Assembly: GCF_007859935.1 (NCBI RefSeq)
Contig: NZ_SJPO01000002.1
Span: 496,001-560,000 of the forward strand
Reading direction: 5' to 3'
DNA length: 64,000 bases
Source of the DNA: Posidoniimonas polymericola
Lineage (GTDB): Bacteria > Planctomycetota > Planctomycetia > Pirellulales > Lacipirellulaceae
In this document: piece by piece, positions 34,765 to 44,103 of the stretch
How positions within the stretch are numbered: the first letter of the stretch is position 1
Layout of the letters: every line of letters begins with the position of its first letter
Position numbers and translations under genes: made by a program
The notes under the pieces: model-generated
The model's database searches: none
What the model was told of the DNA's origin: nothing
What the model saw: the letters and a program-made list of their open reading frames with translations, nothing else

Positions 34765-36123
34765 TCAGCGGCCGATGCCCACCGTGACGGGCAGCAAGTG
34801 CCGGCCAGTTTCTGGTTCCCACAGGTCGTCGTTAGCGAGTCGAATAGCGTACCTCGGGTCGTCGCGCAGCTTGGGCGCCGGGTCGGGCAGCGATAGCAGT
34901 GCGTGGTAGGCGCCTGTTTCGAGTTGGCTGTCCAGCGATAGATCAAACTCGACCACGATGGGCTCACCTGGCAGCCAAGTGCGGACTTCGGTCGGGAGGG
35001 TGAAACGCTGCTCGGTGTCGGCGTTCGCCAGGATGAGTTCGAGCGGCCGCGGGTTGACCGGCGCCGCCCAGCCGAGGTTTATCAGGACGATCTTGCCGCG
35101 CAGTTGGCCGCCTGCCGCGACCGACTTTGACAACTGAACCGAAGTGATCGAAAGCCGGTAGCCAAGCCGGTCACGCACCTCGGTGAGGGCGCCCTGCTCC
35201 TGCCAACGCCGCAGCACGCCGCGGTGGTACGAGCGGTTAAGGTAGGTCCAATGCATCGCGCTCAGTTCGCGGAGCGCCCGGGCGCCGCCGGCGTATTCGC
35301 TGTTGCGGCAGGTTTCGCCGCCCATTGGCAGGAAGCAAGTCTCGGTCGCGACGAACTCGCGGTCCTCTGCGGCCTGATCGTCGCGGTAGGTGCCGACGTC
35401 TGTCTCGTCGGCGACGAAGCAGTCGTTGTGGTGGCCGATTCGTGCCGCCGGCGAGCCGTCGAATGCCCGGTCCGCGTTGAGCGGCCGCGGACGTTGCACG
35501 ACCTGCTGCTTGGCCTTCGGCGTACGCACCTGGATGCAGCGATCGGGCGGCAGCGCGTCGAGCAGCCCCATTGCTACACGACGCATCGGTCCTGCCGAGT
35601 CAAGACCGTTGGTGGACGCGTGCCACTCGCCCCAGGCGCCAATGAAGCCCGCCTGCAGGGTCAGGATGACATCCGAGTTTTTCGTGAGCAGCGGCTTGAG
35701 CTGCCGAATGTGACGCAGCACCACGTCCTCGGACGCGTCGGCCTCGCCGATCCGCGAGCTGTACGCGAAGCGCGGTACGAGCTTGACGCCGTGTTCGCGA
35801 GCAGCGGCGAAGTCTTGCTCGATGGTTGCGAGCGCCCGATCGGTGAGCCATCGATCGCGGAAGTCTTTCAGGTAGAAAATCCGATTGACAAGCGTCACGC
35901 CGGTTGACCGCGCTCGCTGGAACTGTGCGGGTTCGATCGGCTGAAGGCGTTTGCGAGTGTCGAGCTGGATGCAGAAGCCGCGTTCGGGGTTGAGGAGCTC
36001 GGCAGAGCTTGGCTCGAAGCGCACTTCCTGAAGTTCCGCTCCGCCAGCCGCGGGCATCGAACCGAAGGCGAGCGATGCCCCTGCTGCCGCTGCCAGGACC
36101 CACGAGCTAAGGCGGAGGGGCAT
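34765..36123 (-). CDS. DUF4874/DUF4832 protein, exported
   Basis: This 452-aa protein has an N-terminal signal peptide (cleavage near AAG, residue about 27) and then LLNPERGFCIQLDTR, the opening of DUF4874. Conserved blocks TLVNRIFYLKDFRDR, LVPRFAYSSRIGEADAS and DVILTLQAGFIGAWGEWHAS follow, typical of this TIM-barrel-like domain. The C-terminal half (ALRELSAMHWTYLNRSYH, INLGWAAPVNPRPLELIL) is the DUF4832 beta-rich domain. The two domains usually occur together in secreted proteins of unknown function that look like glycoside hydrolases. It has its own start after the tRNA gene and precedes the efflux operon on the same strand without overlap. Confidence 0.88.
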   Translation of the reverse strand: MPLRLSSWVLAAAAGASLAFGSMPAAGGAELQEVRFEPSSAELLNPERGFCIQLDTRKRLQPIEPAQFQRARSTGVTLVNRIFYLKDFRDRWLTDRALATIEQDFAAAREHGVKLVPRFAYSSRIGEADASEDVVLRHIRQLKPLLTKNSDVILTLQAGFIGAWGEWHASTNGLDSAGPMRRVAMGLLDALPPDRCIQVRTPKAKQQVVQRPRPLNADRAFDGSPAARIGHHNDCFVADETDVGTYRDDQAAEDREFVATETCFLPMGGETCRNSEYAGGARALRELSAMHWTYLNRSYHRGVLRRWQEQGALTEVRDRLGYRLSITSVQLSKSVAAGGQLRGKIVLINLGWAAPVNPRPLELILANADTEQRFTLPTEVRTWLPGEPIVVEFDLSLDSQLETGAYHALLSLPDPAPKLRDDPRYAIRLANDDLWEPETGRHLLPVTVGIGR

Positions 36124-36160
36124 GCGACAGATCTCGGCAGAGTTGGCGGCTAGTTAATGG

Positions 36161-39100
36161 CTAGTTGTCCACAGCCGACTTCCCCTTCGGGGCGGCTTCG
36201 GCGGGCGTCCGCCAGGATACCATAGCCCGCAGCAGCACGTAGAAAACAGGCGTCAGCAGAAGGCCGACCACGGTGACGCCGAGCATGCCGCTGAACACCG
36301 TGGTGCCGAGCACGCGTCGCATCTCGGATCCGGCTCCGGTCGCGATCAGCAGCGGCACCACGCCGAGCACGAACGAGAGGGCCGTCATCAGGATTGCCCG
36401 CAGCCGCAGGCGGCACGCCTCGACCGCGGCGTCGACGCGCGAATGGCCCTCGTCCTCCAGCGTCTTGGCGAACTCGACGATCAGGATTGCGTTCTTGCAG
36501 GCCAGGGCGACCAGCACCACCAGCCCGATCTGCGTGAGGATGTTGTTGTCCATGCCGCGGAGCCAAATGCCAAACAGCCCAAACAGCAAGCAGAGCGGCA
36601 CGATCAGGATGATCGCGAGCGGCAGCAGCCAGCTCTCATACTGAGCGGCGAGCGTCAGGAACACGAACAGCACGCACGCCGGAAAAATGTACATCGCCAT
36701 GTCGCCGGCCTTGCGTTCCTGGTAGGCCAGGTCGGTCCATTCCAGGCCGAAGCCCGGCGGCAGATTCTCCTCAGCGATCCGGTCAACCGCCTGCATCGCC
36801 GCGCCGGTGCTGACGCCGGGCAGCGTGCTGCCGTTGATGTCCGCGGCGGGGAACAGGTTGTAGCGGACGACGCGGTCGGGGGCGGTGCGGCGCTGCACCT
36901 CGGCGACCGTGCCAACCGGCACCAGCGCGCCGTCGGTGCTGCGGGTGCGGAGTCGGTAGACGTCGTTGATGTCGTCGCGGAAGCGGTGGTCGGCCTGTGC
37001 GGTGACGCGGTAGGTGCGGCCGAGCAGGTTGAAGTCGTTCACGTAGACCGAGCCGAGGTACACCTGCAGGGCCTCGAAAACGGCGCCCACGGGCACGTCC
37101 AGCATCTCGGCTTTCTGGCGGTCGATGTCGACGAACAGCTGCGGGGCGTCGGCCCTGAAGGTGCTGAACACCTGCACGAGCCCGGGCTCTTGGTTCGCGG
37201 CGGCCAGCATGGCGTTGGCCGCGTCGCGGAGCGCGGCGAAGCCGGCGCCGGAGCGGTCCTGCACCTGCGCCTTGAAGCCGCCGGCGTTGCCGATGCCACG
37301 CACCGGTGGGGGCGGCAGCACAAAGATGCCGGCGTCCTTGATTGTGCTGATACGCTTCCGCAAATCGGCCAGCACGACGTCGGATGTCAGCCCCTGGGCG
37401 GCGCGGTCGGACGCGTCGTCCAACGCGGTGAACACGGCCGCCGCATTCGAGTTGTTGGTGCGGGTGGCGCCCGAGAAGCCGGCGAAGGCGACCGCGTTGC
37501 GGACGCCGGGCGTCTCCATCGAGAGCTTGCTGATCTGCCGCACAACCTCGTCGGTCCGGCCGAGCGAAGCGCTGTCGGGCAGCTGGGCCACCACAATAAA
37601 GTAGCCCTGGTCCTGGTCGGGGATAAAGCCGGGGGGGATGGCCTGGCTCGCGTAGAAGCCGCCGCCCAGCACGGCCGCGTAGATTACGACGGCCAGCAGG
37701 GTGACCCGCATGGTCCGCCGCACAAACCCGGCGTACAGGTTTTCAGACCAGGCGAATACCTTGTTGAACGGACGGAAGAACCAGCCGAACAGCAGGTTGA
37801 AGAAGCGGGTGAAGAGGCCTGGCTTGGCGTCCAGCGGGCGGAGCAGCAGCCCGCACATGGCCGGCGTCAGCGTCAGCGAAACGAACGTCGAAATCGTGGT
37901 GGCGCCGGCGATCGTCAGCGCGAACTGGCGGTAGAACTCGCCGCTGATGCCGGGCAGGAAACTAGTCGGCACGAACACCGAGATCAGCACGAGCGTGGTG
38001 GCGATCAGGGCCGACCCGACCTCGGTCATCGCTTGCTTGGTGGCGTCTTTGGGGGCGAGCCCCTTGGCGATCAGCCGCTCCACGTTCTCGACGACGACAA
38101 TCGCGTCGTCCACCACGACGCCGATCGCGAGAACCAGCCCGAATAGCGACAAGTTGTTCAGGCTGAAACCAAACGCCCGCATCATGGCGAACGCCCCGAT
38201 CAGCGAGATCGGGATCGCCATAATCGGGATCAGGGTCGCCTGCCAGCGCTGCAGGAAGATGAACACGGTCAGCACCACCAGCAGGGTGGCGATGATCAGC
38301 GTGCTAAAGACCTCGTTGATCGAGTCTTCGACGAAGTCCATTGGGTTGTAGACGATGCGGTAGTCGATGCCGGGCGGAAAGTCCTTGCTGACCTCTCCCA
38401 TCACCCGCTTCACCTCGTGGGCGGTCGCGACGCCGTTGGCGCCGGCGCGGGCGAAAACCAGGATCGCCACGGCGTTCTGGCTGTCGAGGTAGCTGTTGAC
38501 GTCGTAGCTCTCGGCTCCGAGCTCGATGTCCGCGACGTCCTGCAGCCGCGTGAGACGGCCGTCGTCGCCCGCCTTGACGACGATCTCACCGAACTCGTCG
38601 GCGGTGCGGAGCCGGCCCTTGCTGGAGATGGCGAGCTGGAACGCCGCTTGCTCCTCAACCGGCGGCTGGCCCAGCGAGCCGGCCGAGACCTGCACGTTCT
38701 GCTCGCGGAGCGCAGCGATCACCTCGCCGGCCGTCATCTCCCGCGCAGCGATCTGCTCGATGTCGAGCCACACCCGCATGCTGTACTGGGCCCCGCCGAA
38801 CACGGTCAGGTCGCCGACGCCGGGCAGCCGGGCGAGCGCGTCTCGGACGTGCAAGTAGGCGTAGTTGCTGATGTAGAGCTGATCCCGGCTGTCGTCGGGC
38901 GAGATCATGTGCACGACCAGCAGCAGCTCGGGCGAGCTCTTGCGGGTCGTGACGCCGAGTTGGCGGGTCTCGGCCGGGAGCCGGGGCTCGGCCACCGCGA
39001 CGCGGTTCTGCACCAGCACCTGGGCGTCGTCGGGGTCGGCGCCGAGTTCGAACGTGACCGTGATCTGCAGCGAGCCGTCTGGGGTCGACTGAGACTCCAT

Positions 39101-39337
39101 GTACAGCATCCCCTCGACGCCGTTGATCTCCTGCTCGAGCGGCGTCGCGACGGTCGCGGCGATGATCTCGGGGGTCGCGCCGGGGTAGCTGGCGCGGACC
39201 ACGACCGTCGGCAGCGCGATGTCAGGGTACTGAGAAACCGGCAGCTGGGTGTAGCTGATCGCCCCCAACAGGACGACAACCGTCGACAGCACGGTCGCGA
39301 AGATCGGCCTGTCGATGAAGAAGTGGGCGAATCTCAA
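36161..39337 (-). CDS. RND efflux permease (HAE1/AcrB type)
   Basis: TTG 39337 overlaps the stop of the adaptor gene (TTGA) and gives 1058 aa beginning LRFAHFFIDRPIFATVLSTV, the normal N-terminus of HAE1 permeases. The protein has 12 membrane helices and two large periplasmic loops. Proton-relay residues are visible: the Asp pair in VVDDAIVVVENVERL (helix 4) and the Lys in CKNAILIVEFAKTL (helix 10). It exchanges protons for amphiphilic drugs, bile-like compounds or other toxic molecules, together with the adaptor encoded upstream. No outer-membrane TolC-like gene follows, so a distant one may be used. Length and motifs are normal. Confidence 0.95.
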   Translation of the reverse strand: MRFAHFFIDRPIFATVLSTVVVLLGAISYTQLPVSQYPDIALPTVVVRASYPGATPEIIAATVATPLEQEINGVEGMLYMESQSTPDGSLQITVTFELGADPDDAQVLVQNRVAVAEPRLPAETRQLGVTTRKSSPELLLVVHMISPDDSRDQLYISNYAYLHVRDALARLPGVGDLTVFGGAQYSMRVWLDIEQIAAREMTAGEVIAALREQNVQVSAGSLGQPPVEEQAAFQLAISSKGRLRTADEFGEIVVKAGDDGRLTRLQDVADIELGAESYDVNSYLDSQNAVAILVFARAGANGVATAHEVKRVMGEVSKDFPPGIDYRIVYNPMDFVEDSINEVFSTLIIATLLVVLTVFIFLQRWQATLIPIMAIPISLIGAFAMMRAFGFSLNNLSLFGLVLAIGVVVDDAIVVVENVERLIAKGLAPKDATKQAMTEVGSALIATTLVLISVFVPTSFLPGISGEFYRQFALTIAGATTISTFVSLTLTPAMCGLLLRPLDAKPGLFTRFFNLLFGWFFRPFNKVFAWSENLYAGFVRRTMRVTLLAVVIYAAVLGGGFYASQAIPPGFIPDQDQGYFIVVAQLPDSASLGRTDEVVRQISKLSMETPGVRNAVAFAGFSGATRTNNSNAAAVFTALDDASDRAAQGLTSDVVLADLRKRISTIKDAGIFVLPPPPVRGIGNAGGFKAQVQDRSGAGFAALRDAANAMLAAANQEPGLVQVFSTFRADAPQLFVDIDRQKAEMLDVPVGAVFEALQVYLGSVYVNDFNLLGRTYRVTAQADHRFRDDINDVYRLRTRSTDGALVPVGTVAEVQRRTAPDRVVRYNLFPAADINGSTLPGVSTGAAMQAVDRIAEENLPPGFGLEWTDLAYQERKAGDMAMYIFPACVLFVFLTLAAQYESWLLPLAIILIVPLCLLFGLFGIWLRGMDNNILTQIGLVVLVALACKNAILIVEFAKTLEDEGHSRVDAAVEACRLRLRAILMTALSFVLGVVPLLIATGAGSEMRRVLGTTVFSGMLGVTVVGLLLTPVFYVLLRAMVSWRTPAEAAPKGKSAVDN

Positions 39338-40713
39338 CCTGCCGTCCCCTCGGTGCTGGCCGTCCTGGCGGTTGGCAGCGAAGCCGGCTGGGCGGTCAGC
39401 CACTCCTGTTTCGGCACCGGCTGATAGGTCGTGGGCAGGCCGTCGCCGCTGCTGGCGGTGACCTCGGTGATGTCTGGCGAGAGCGGCGCGCCGGCGCGGA
39501 CCATCTGCAGGCCCCCAACGACAACCTCATCGCCGTGTTCGATTCCTTGACGCACGACCCGCAGGCCGTGCGACATCGGTCCAAGCTCGACCAGGCGGCG
39601 TTCCGCCTTGCTGCCCTCGCCGACGACGTACACAAATTGTTCCGACTGGTCGAACCCGACCGCGGAGTCGGGGATCAGCAGGGCTTCGTACTGGCCGCTC
39701 CCCGGGATACGGATCTTGGCGAACATGCCGGGCGACAGCAACTGGTCGGGGTTGGGGAAGATCGCCCTGCCCCGCATCGTGCCGGTCGACTCGTCGACGC
39801 GGTTGTCCACAAAGTCCATGTGACCCTTGTGAGGAAACCCCGACTCGTCAACGAGCGACAAGAAGACCGGGTTCTTCACGTCCCGCGAGCTGCCGCGCTG
39901 CCCGCTCTTTGCGAGCCGCGTGTACTTGAGCAACGCCCGTTCGTTGGCGTCGAAGTAGCAGTGGATCGGGTCGAGAGAGACGATGGTCGTGAGCAGCGTT
40001 GAGCCGGGGATGCCGCCGGTGATCAGGTTGCCGGTTGTGGCGTAGCGGCGGCTGATCCGCCCCCCGATCGGCGCGTCGATCTGCGTGTAAGAGACATTCA
40101 GCCAGGCGGTCCGGACGGCCGCTTCGGCAGAGGTGACCGCGGCCTTGGCGGCCACTACCCGAGCCTTGGACGATTCGATGATCGCGTCGGCCGCGTTGAG
40201 GTCGGCCTCGGCCTGCTGGCGTTCGCTCTCCATGATGTCGAGCTCGTCGCCGGTGATGGCGCCGGTTGGCGCCAACGGCTTGGCGCGTTTGAGCCGCGAG
40301 TTCGCCAGGTCGAGACGCGCCTGGACCTGGCCGCGCTCGGCCTCGCTCTGAAGGACAAAGGCCTGGGCCTCGGCGTGGTCGGCCTGGGCTTGGTTGAGGC
40401 CGGCCTCGGCCTCGGCGAGCTGAGCCTCGAACGGGCGCGGGTCGATTAGGAACAGCGGTTCGCCCTTGCGGACGATCTGCCCCTCCTCGAAGTAGTGTTC
40501 CATCAGGTAGCCGCTGACATTCGCCCGGACATCTACCGACTCGACCGCTTCCAGGCGGCCGATGTACGGGTCCCAATCGACCAGCTCCATCACCACCGGC
40601 CTGGCGACCTTCACTTGCGGCGGAGGGGGCGCGCCAGCGGGGCCGGATTGTTTCGGGGCGCCGCAGCCAATCAGGCAGGCGAGGGCCAGCGGCAACAACT
40701 GCGTGGGCTTCAT
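39334..40713 (-). CDS. RND efflux periplasmic adaptor, lipoprotein (MFP family)
   Basis: The 459-aa protein starts MKPTQLLPLALACLIGC, a lipoprotein signal with lipobox LIGC. The adaptor features are VDVRANVSGYLMEHYFEEGQ and KGEPLFLIDPRPFEAQLAEA (first half of the lipoyl domain). A long coiled-coil hairpin follows (about 100-200, rich in A/E/Q/R), then SYTQIDAPIGGRISRRYAT (second lipoyl half) and ending beta-barrel/MP domains. It bridges the inner-membrane pump and the outer-membrane duct. A good promoter lies 70 bases upstream. The permease gene overlaps its stop. Confidence 0.94.
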   Translation of the reverse strand: MKPTQLLPLALACLIGCGAPKQSGPAGAPPPPQVKVARPVVMELVDWDPYIGRLEAVESVDVRANVSGYLMEHYFEEGQIVRKGEPLFLIDPRPFEAQLAEAEAGLNQAQADHAEAQAFVLQSEAERGQVQARLDLANSRLKRAKPLAPTGAITGDELDIMESERQQAEADLNAADAIIESSKARVVAAKAAVTSAEAAVRTAWLNVSYTQIDAPIGGRISRRYATTGNLITGGIPGSTLLTTIVSLDPIHCYFDANERALLKYTRLAKSGQRGSSRDVKNPVFLSLVDESGFPHKGHMDFVDNRVDESTGTMRGRAIFPNPDQLLSPGMFAKIRIPGSGQYEALLIPDSAVGFDQSEQFVYVVGEGSKAERRLVELGPMSHGLRVVRQGIEHGDEVVVGGLQMVRAGAPLSPDITEVTASSGDGLPTTYQPVPKQEWLTAQPASLPTARTASTEGTAG

Positions 40714-40781
40714 CAGATTCGCGTGGAGGGGGGGGGGCGCCAGCGGGCAGGGGGAGGACGCGCCGCGGGAGGGGATGGTTC

Positions 40782-40810
40782 ACTATAGGGCGGCTGCACA
40801 GGTCGGACAA
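40782..40810 (-). promoter_or_regulatory. Promoter of the efflux operon
   Basis: On the minus strand TTGTCC (40805-40810, 4 of 6), a 17-base spacer and TATAGT (40782-40787, 5 of 6) lie about 70 bases before the adaptor ATG. The pair separates the efflux genes from the upstream dapF operon. Confidence 0.55.
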
Positions 40811-40927
40811 ACGCGTTGCGGAAGTCCGACTTCGTTAGCGTCTGAGAGATTAGCGCGCGAATGATATCGCCAGTTGGACACGCAGGGCCCCTGGTGGGTT
40901 CGCGCACCGCTGGCGCCGCCGCCGCGG

Positions 40928-41764
40928 CTAGCAGGGCCACTCGCCAGAAAAGACCTCAACCGCCGGGCCGGTCATCCAGACCCGGTCGGTCTGGCCGTCC
41001 CACTCCAAGAGCAGGTCCCCGCCGAGCAGGTGGTTGAGGATCTTGCGTTCGGTGCGGCCGGTCAGCACGCCGGCCACGCAGACCGCCGAGGCGCCGGTGC
41101 CGCATGCCCAGGTCTCGCCCGAGCCGCGTTCCCAGGTCCGCTGCCGGACCTCGGTGGGGGAGAGCACCTCGACAAACTCGACATTGGTCGCTTGGGGGAA
41201 GACCTCGTGGGTTTCGAGCTTGGGGCCGAGCCCCAGCACCCAGTCATCAGTAGCCTGATCGACAAACACGACGCAGTGCGGGTTGCCCATTGAGACGCAC
41301 GTCACTCGCACCTCGCGACCGTCAACCGTCAGCGGGATGTCGGCAAGCGGCTCCCCCGCCAGGGTGGTGGGGAGCTGTGCAGGAGCGAGCCGCGGCGGCC
41401 CCATGTTGACCCGTACCTGCTCAACCAATCCATCGGACACCGTAAGATACGCGGTGAGCACGCCGGCGAGGGTCTCGACCTTGAGCTCCGGGTTGCGGCA
41501 CACGCCGTGGTCGTAGGTGTACTTGGCGACGCAGCGGATGCCGTTGCCGCACATCTCGGCCTCGCCGCCGTTCGAGTTGAACATCCGCATCCGCACGTCG
41601 CCCACGTCCGAGGGCAGGATGAGGATCAGCCCGTCCCCGCCGACGCCGAACCGCCGGTCCGCGATCCGACGCGCCAGTCCCGGCAGGTCCTCGGGCAGCG
41701 ACTCCTCGAAGCCGTTGACATAAACGTAGTCGTTGCCGGCGCCGTGCATCTTGGTGAATCGCAT
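40928..41764 (-). CDS. dapF: Diaminopimelate epimerase
   Basis: The 278-aa enzyme has the two active-site cysteines of the PLP-independent family: Cys72 in EMCGNGIRC and Cys221 in [28 protein letters not shown] forms the N-terminus. It interconverts LL- and meso-diaminopimelate, for lysine and peptidoglycan synthesis, in the cytoplasm. Length is normal. Here it is the last gene of a six-gene operon whose other members act on peptidoglycan peptides, so it may also process salvaged diaminopimelate; this is inference. Thirty-six bases separate it from the LD-carboxypeptidase gene. Confidence 0.96.
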   Translation of the reverse strand: MRFTKMHGAGNDYVYVNGFEESLPEDLPGLARRIADRRFGVGGDGLILILPSDVGDVRMRMFNSNGGEAEMCGNGIRCVAKYTYDHGVCRNPELKVETLAGVLTAYLTVSDGLVEQVRVNMGPPRLAPAQLPTTLAGEPLADIPLTVDGREVRVTCVSMGNPHCVVFVDQATDDWVLGLGPKLETHEVFPQATNVEFVEVLSPTEVRQRTWERGSGETWACGTGASAVCVAGVLTGRTERKILNHLLGGDLLLEWDGQTDRVWMTGPAVEVFSGEWPC

Positions 41765-41800
41765 CTGCTCAAACCGCTTGCAGGAGAGTGGAGGCGAGGG

Positions 41801-42832
41801 CTACTCGACCGAAACGGGGTTCTCGAGCACCTCGAACGTCAGTGCTTCGGCGTCGAGTCGGCAGGGGACACCGAACGGCACGGTCCCGTTCTGCGAGACA
41901 TGGCCCGCGGCGAAGTTCGAGACCACCGGGTACGGAGCGTCGGCGAAGTAGTCGTCGAAAACTTGTGCGAGCGACAGACTCCCCTCGTCGTCCTTCTCGT
42001 CGCAGTCTCGGAACTGCCCCAGCACCACGCCCGCCAGCTTATCGAGCTTGCCGGCCAGCTTGAGTTGACTCAGCATCCGGTCGATGCGGTAGGGGGCCTC
42101 GCGCACATCTTCGACAAACAGGATGCGGCCGTCGGTGATGACCTCGTACGGAGTGCCGATGGTCGCCGCCAGCAGCGACAGGTTGCCGCCGGTCGCAGTC
42201 GCCTCGACTCTTCCGCCGGCGATTCGCTTCAGCGGGCCGACGCTCGCGGGCTGCTCGTACCGGAACCCCTGCGGGCCCGTGTTCTCCGACGCCAGGATGT
42301 TGCGCCAGAAGTACTTGGCGGAGTACGGCGTGAGGTCATCGTCCGAGCCCAGTCCGTACTGCGGGTTCGGCGAGTGGAATGTCACCAGGTTGCACTTGGC
42401 GGCAATCGCTAGGTGCAGGGCGGTGATGTCGCTGAAGCCGATCACGATCTTCGGGTGTCTGGCGATCTCTTCCCAGTCGAGCAGCGGCAGCATCCGAGTG
42501 ACGCCGTAGCCGCCGGTGCCGGGGAAGACCGCGTCGACCTCCGGATCGCGGAACGCCCGCATCAGCTCCTCCGCACGTTCTTCATCCGTGCCGGCGAGGT
42601 AGCCGCGCTGGCGGAAGAGGGTGTCGGGGACGACGACCTTGAAGCCCCGTTCCTGGAGCCGCTCGACCGCGAGCATCACACGCTTCTTGTTCAACTCGCC
42701 GGCCGGAGCGACCAGCATGATGGTGTCGCCAGGTCGCAGCGCGCGGGGGCGGGTAGGGGGCTCGGCGTTCACGTGGCACGCGGCGAGCATTAGTGCCAGC
42801 GCGGGGGCGAGGCGGCAGAGGTAAGCGATCAT
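41801..42832 (-). CDS. LD-carboxypeptidase (peptidase S66), exported
   Basis: This 343-aa protein is of the LdcA/S66 family: RPGDTIMLVAPAGELNK, FPGTGGYGVTRMLPLLDW, IGFSDITALH with nucleophile Ser134, FVEDVREAPYRIDRML with the catalytic Glu (about 241), and AAGHVSQ with His311. S66 enzymes remove the terminal D-Ala from L,D-linked muramoyl tetrapeptides. Unlike the cytoplasmic E. coli enzyme, it begins with a hydrophobic signal and an LAAC lipobox (Cys19), so it is probably a lipoprotein outside the cytoplasm. It sits between an M19 dipeptidase and dapF in the operon. Confidence 0.92.
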   Translation of the reverse strand: MIAYLCRLAPALALMLAACHVNAEPPTRPRALRPGDTIMLVAPAGELNKKRVMLAVERLQERGFKVVVPDTLFRQRGYLAGTDEERAEELMRAFRDPEVDAVFPGTGGYGVTRMLPLLDWEEIARHPKIVIGFSDITALHLAIAAKCNLVTFHSPNPQYGLGSDDDLTPYSAKYFWRNILASENTGPQGFRYEQPASVGPLKRIAGGRVEATATGGNLSLLAATIGTPYEVITDGRILFVEDVREAPYRIDRMLSQLKLAGKLDKLAGVVLGQFRDCDEKDDEGSLSLAQVFDDYFADAPYPVVSNFAAGHVSQNGTVPFGVPCRLDAEALTFEVLENPVSVE

Positions 42833-42860
42833 AGGTGTGGGCTCGATTTTGCAGTCCGGC

Positions 42861-44081
42861 TTAGTTGTCCGCGGCTTTTTCTTCGACGGCCTTCATGACG
42901 CGGAGGATGTTGCCGCTGAGGACCTTGGCGATCTGCTCTTCGGTGTAGCCCCGGTCGAGCATGCCCTGGGTGAGGTAGGGGTAGCAGCTGACGTCCTCGA
43001 GCTGCTTCGGCAGCACACTGACGCCGTCGTAGTCGGAGCCGATGCCGACGTGATCGATGCCCGCGACCTTGACCGCGTGGTCGATGTGGTCGAGGACGTC
43101 GTGGATGGTGCCGGTGGGCATCGGCTTGTCGCCGGTCAGCTCCTCCAGGCGGCGTTTGATCGCCTCGTCGTCGTCGTTGAGTTCCTGCTCGAGCTTCTTG
43201 CGGAGGTTGAACTTCTTGGTGTAGACGTCGCTCGCCTCGGGGACGACGAAGCCGGAGAAGAAGTTGATCATCACGACCCCGCCGTTCTTCGGCATCCGCT
43301 CGAGCACGTCGTCGGGGACGTTTCGCGGGTGGTTGGCGACCGCCCGGCAGGACGAGTGCGAGAAGATCACCGGCGCAGCGGTCGTGTCGAGCGTCTGGTG
43401 CATGGTCTCGGCAGAGACGTGCGAGATGTCGACCATCATTCCGAGCCGGTTCATCTCGCGGATCACCTCCTTGCCAAACTCGGACAGGCCGCCGGCGCGG
43501 CTGTCGTCGGTGGCGGAGTCGGCCCAGTCGAGCGAGTCCGAGTGGGTCAGCGTCATGTAGCGGGCGCCGCGCTCGTAGAGCTGGTGGAGCGTGGCGAGCG
43601 ACCCCTCGATGCAGTGGCCCCCCTCGACCCCGATCAGCGAGGCGATCTTGCCGTCGGTCAGGCACTGGTTGATGTCGTCGGTCGTCAGGGCGAGCCGCAG
43701 GTCCTGGGGGTACCGCCGCACCATCTGCTTGACCAGGTCAATCTGCTCGAGCGTGGTCAGCAGGGCCGTGCCCCGCCGGGCGGTGCTGACCGGCACCCAG
43801 ACCGACCAGAACTGGATCCCGACCCCACCCTCCTTCATCCGCGGGATGTCGGTTTGGAGTGAGGGTTGCAGCTGGCCGATGTCGAGTCGGTCGAGGTTGG
43901 AGTCGCCCTTGGTGCGGATCTCCCACGGCAGGTCGTTGTGCCCGTCGGCCACTGGCGTCTTGGCGTGGATCTGACGCGCCTGGTCGGTCAGAACGATCGG
44001 CCCGCGGTCCTTGGCGTTCAGGGGGGTGGGGGCGGCCATTGCCAGGCAGAGCAGCGGGAGGAAGGCGGAAGTGAGCTTCAT
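42861..44081 (-). CDS. Membrane dipeptidase, peptidase M19 family
   Basis: From ATG 44081 the 406-aa protein has a signal peptide (MKLTSAFLPLLCLAMAAP) and the M19 metal ligands. These are His48/Asp50 in DGHNDLPWE, Glu153 in IGVEGGHCIEG, His221 in DISHVS, His242 in FSHSSCRAV with NHPRN, and Asp350 in GIGSDYDG. M19 (renal dipeptidase) enzymes hydrolyse dipeptides and tolerate D-residues at the C-terminus, which would fit L-Ala-D-Glu from peptidoglycan. It follows the amidase gene by 22 bases. The exported location parallels its operon neighbours. Class is certain; the substrate is inferred from context. Confidence 0.93.
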   Translation of the reverse strand: MKLTSAFLPLLCLAMAAPTPLNAKDRGPIVLTDQARQIHAKTPVADGHNDLPWEIRTKGDSNLDRLDIGQLQPSLQTDIPRMKEGGVGIQFWSVWVPVSTARRGTALLTTLEQIDLVKQMVRRYPQDLRLALTTDDINQCLTDGKIASLIGVEGGHCIEGSLATLHQLYERGARYMTLTHSDSLDWADSATDDSRAGGLSEFGKEVIREMNRLGMMVDISHVSAETMHQTLDTTAAPVIFSHSSCRAVANHPRNVPDDVLERMPKNGGVVMINFFSGFVVPEASDVYTKKFNLRKKLEQELNDDDEAIKRRLEELTGDKPMPTGTIHDVLDHIDHAVKVAGIDHVGIGSDYDGVSVLPKQLEDVSCYPYLTQGMLDRGYTEEQIAKVLSGNILRVMKAVEEKAADN

Positions 44082-44103
44082 GATCGTTCGTCTCACGGAA
44101 GGG

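Noticed and set aside
36443-38146. A 567-residue plus-strand open frame opposite the RND permease
   Set aside because: It is the complement of a strongly conserved permease gene; the translation is rich in H, R, Q and G and shows no domain.
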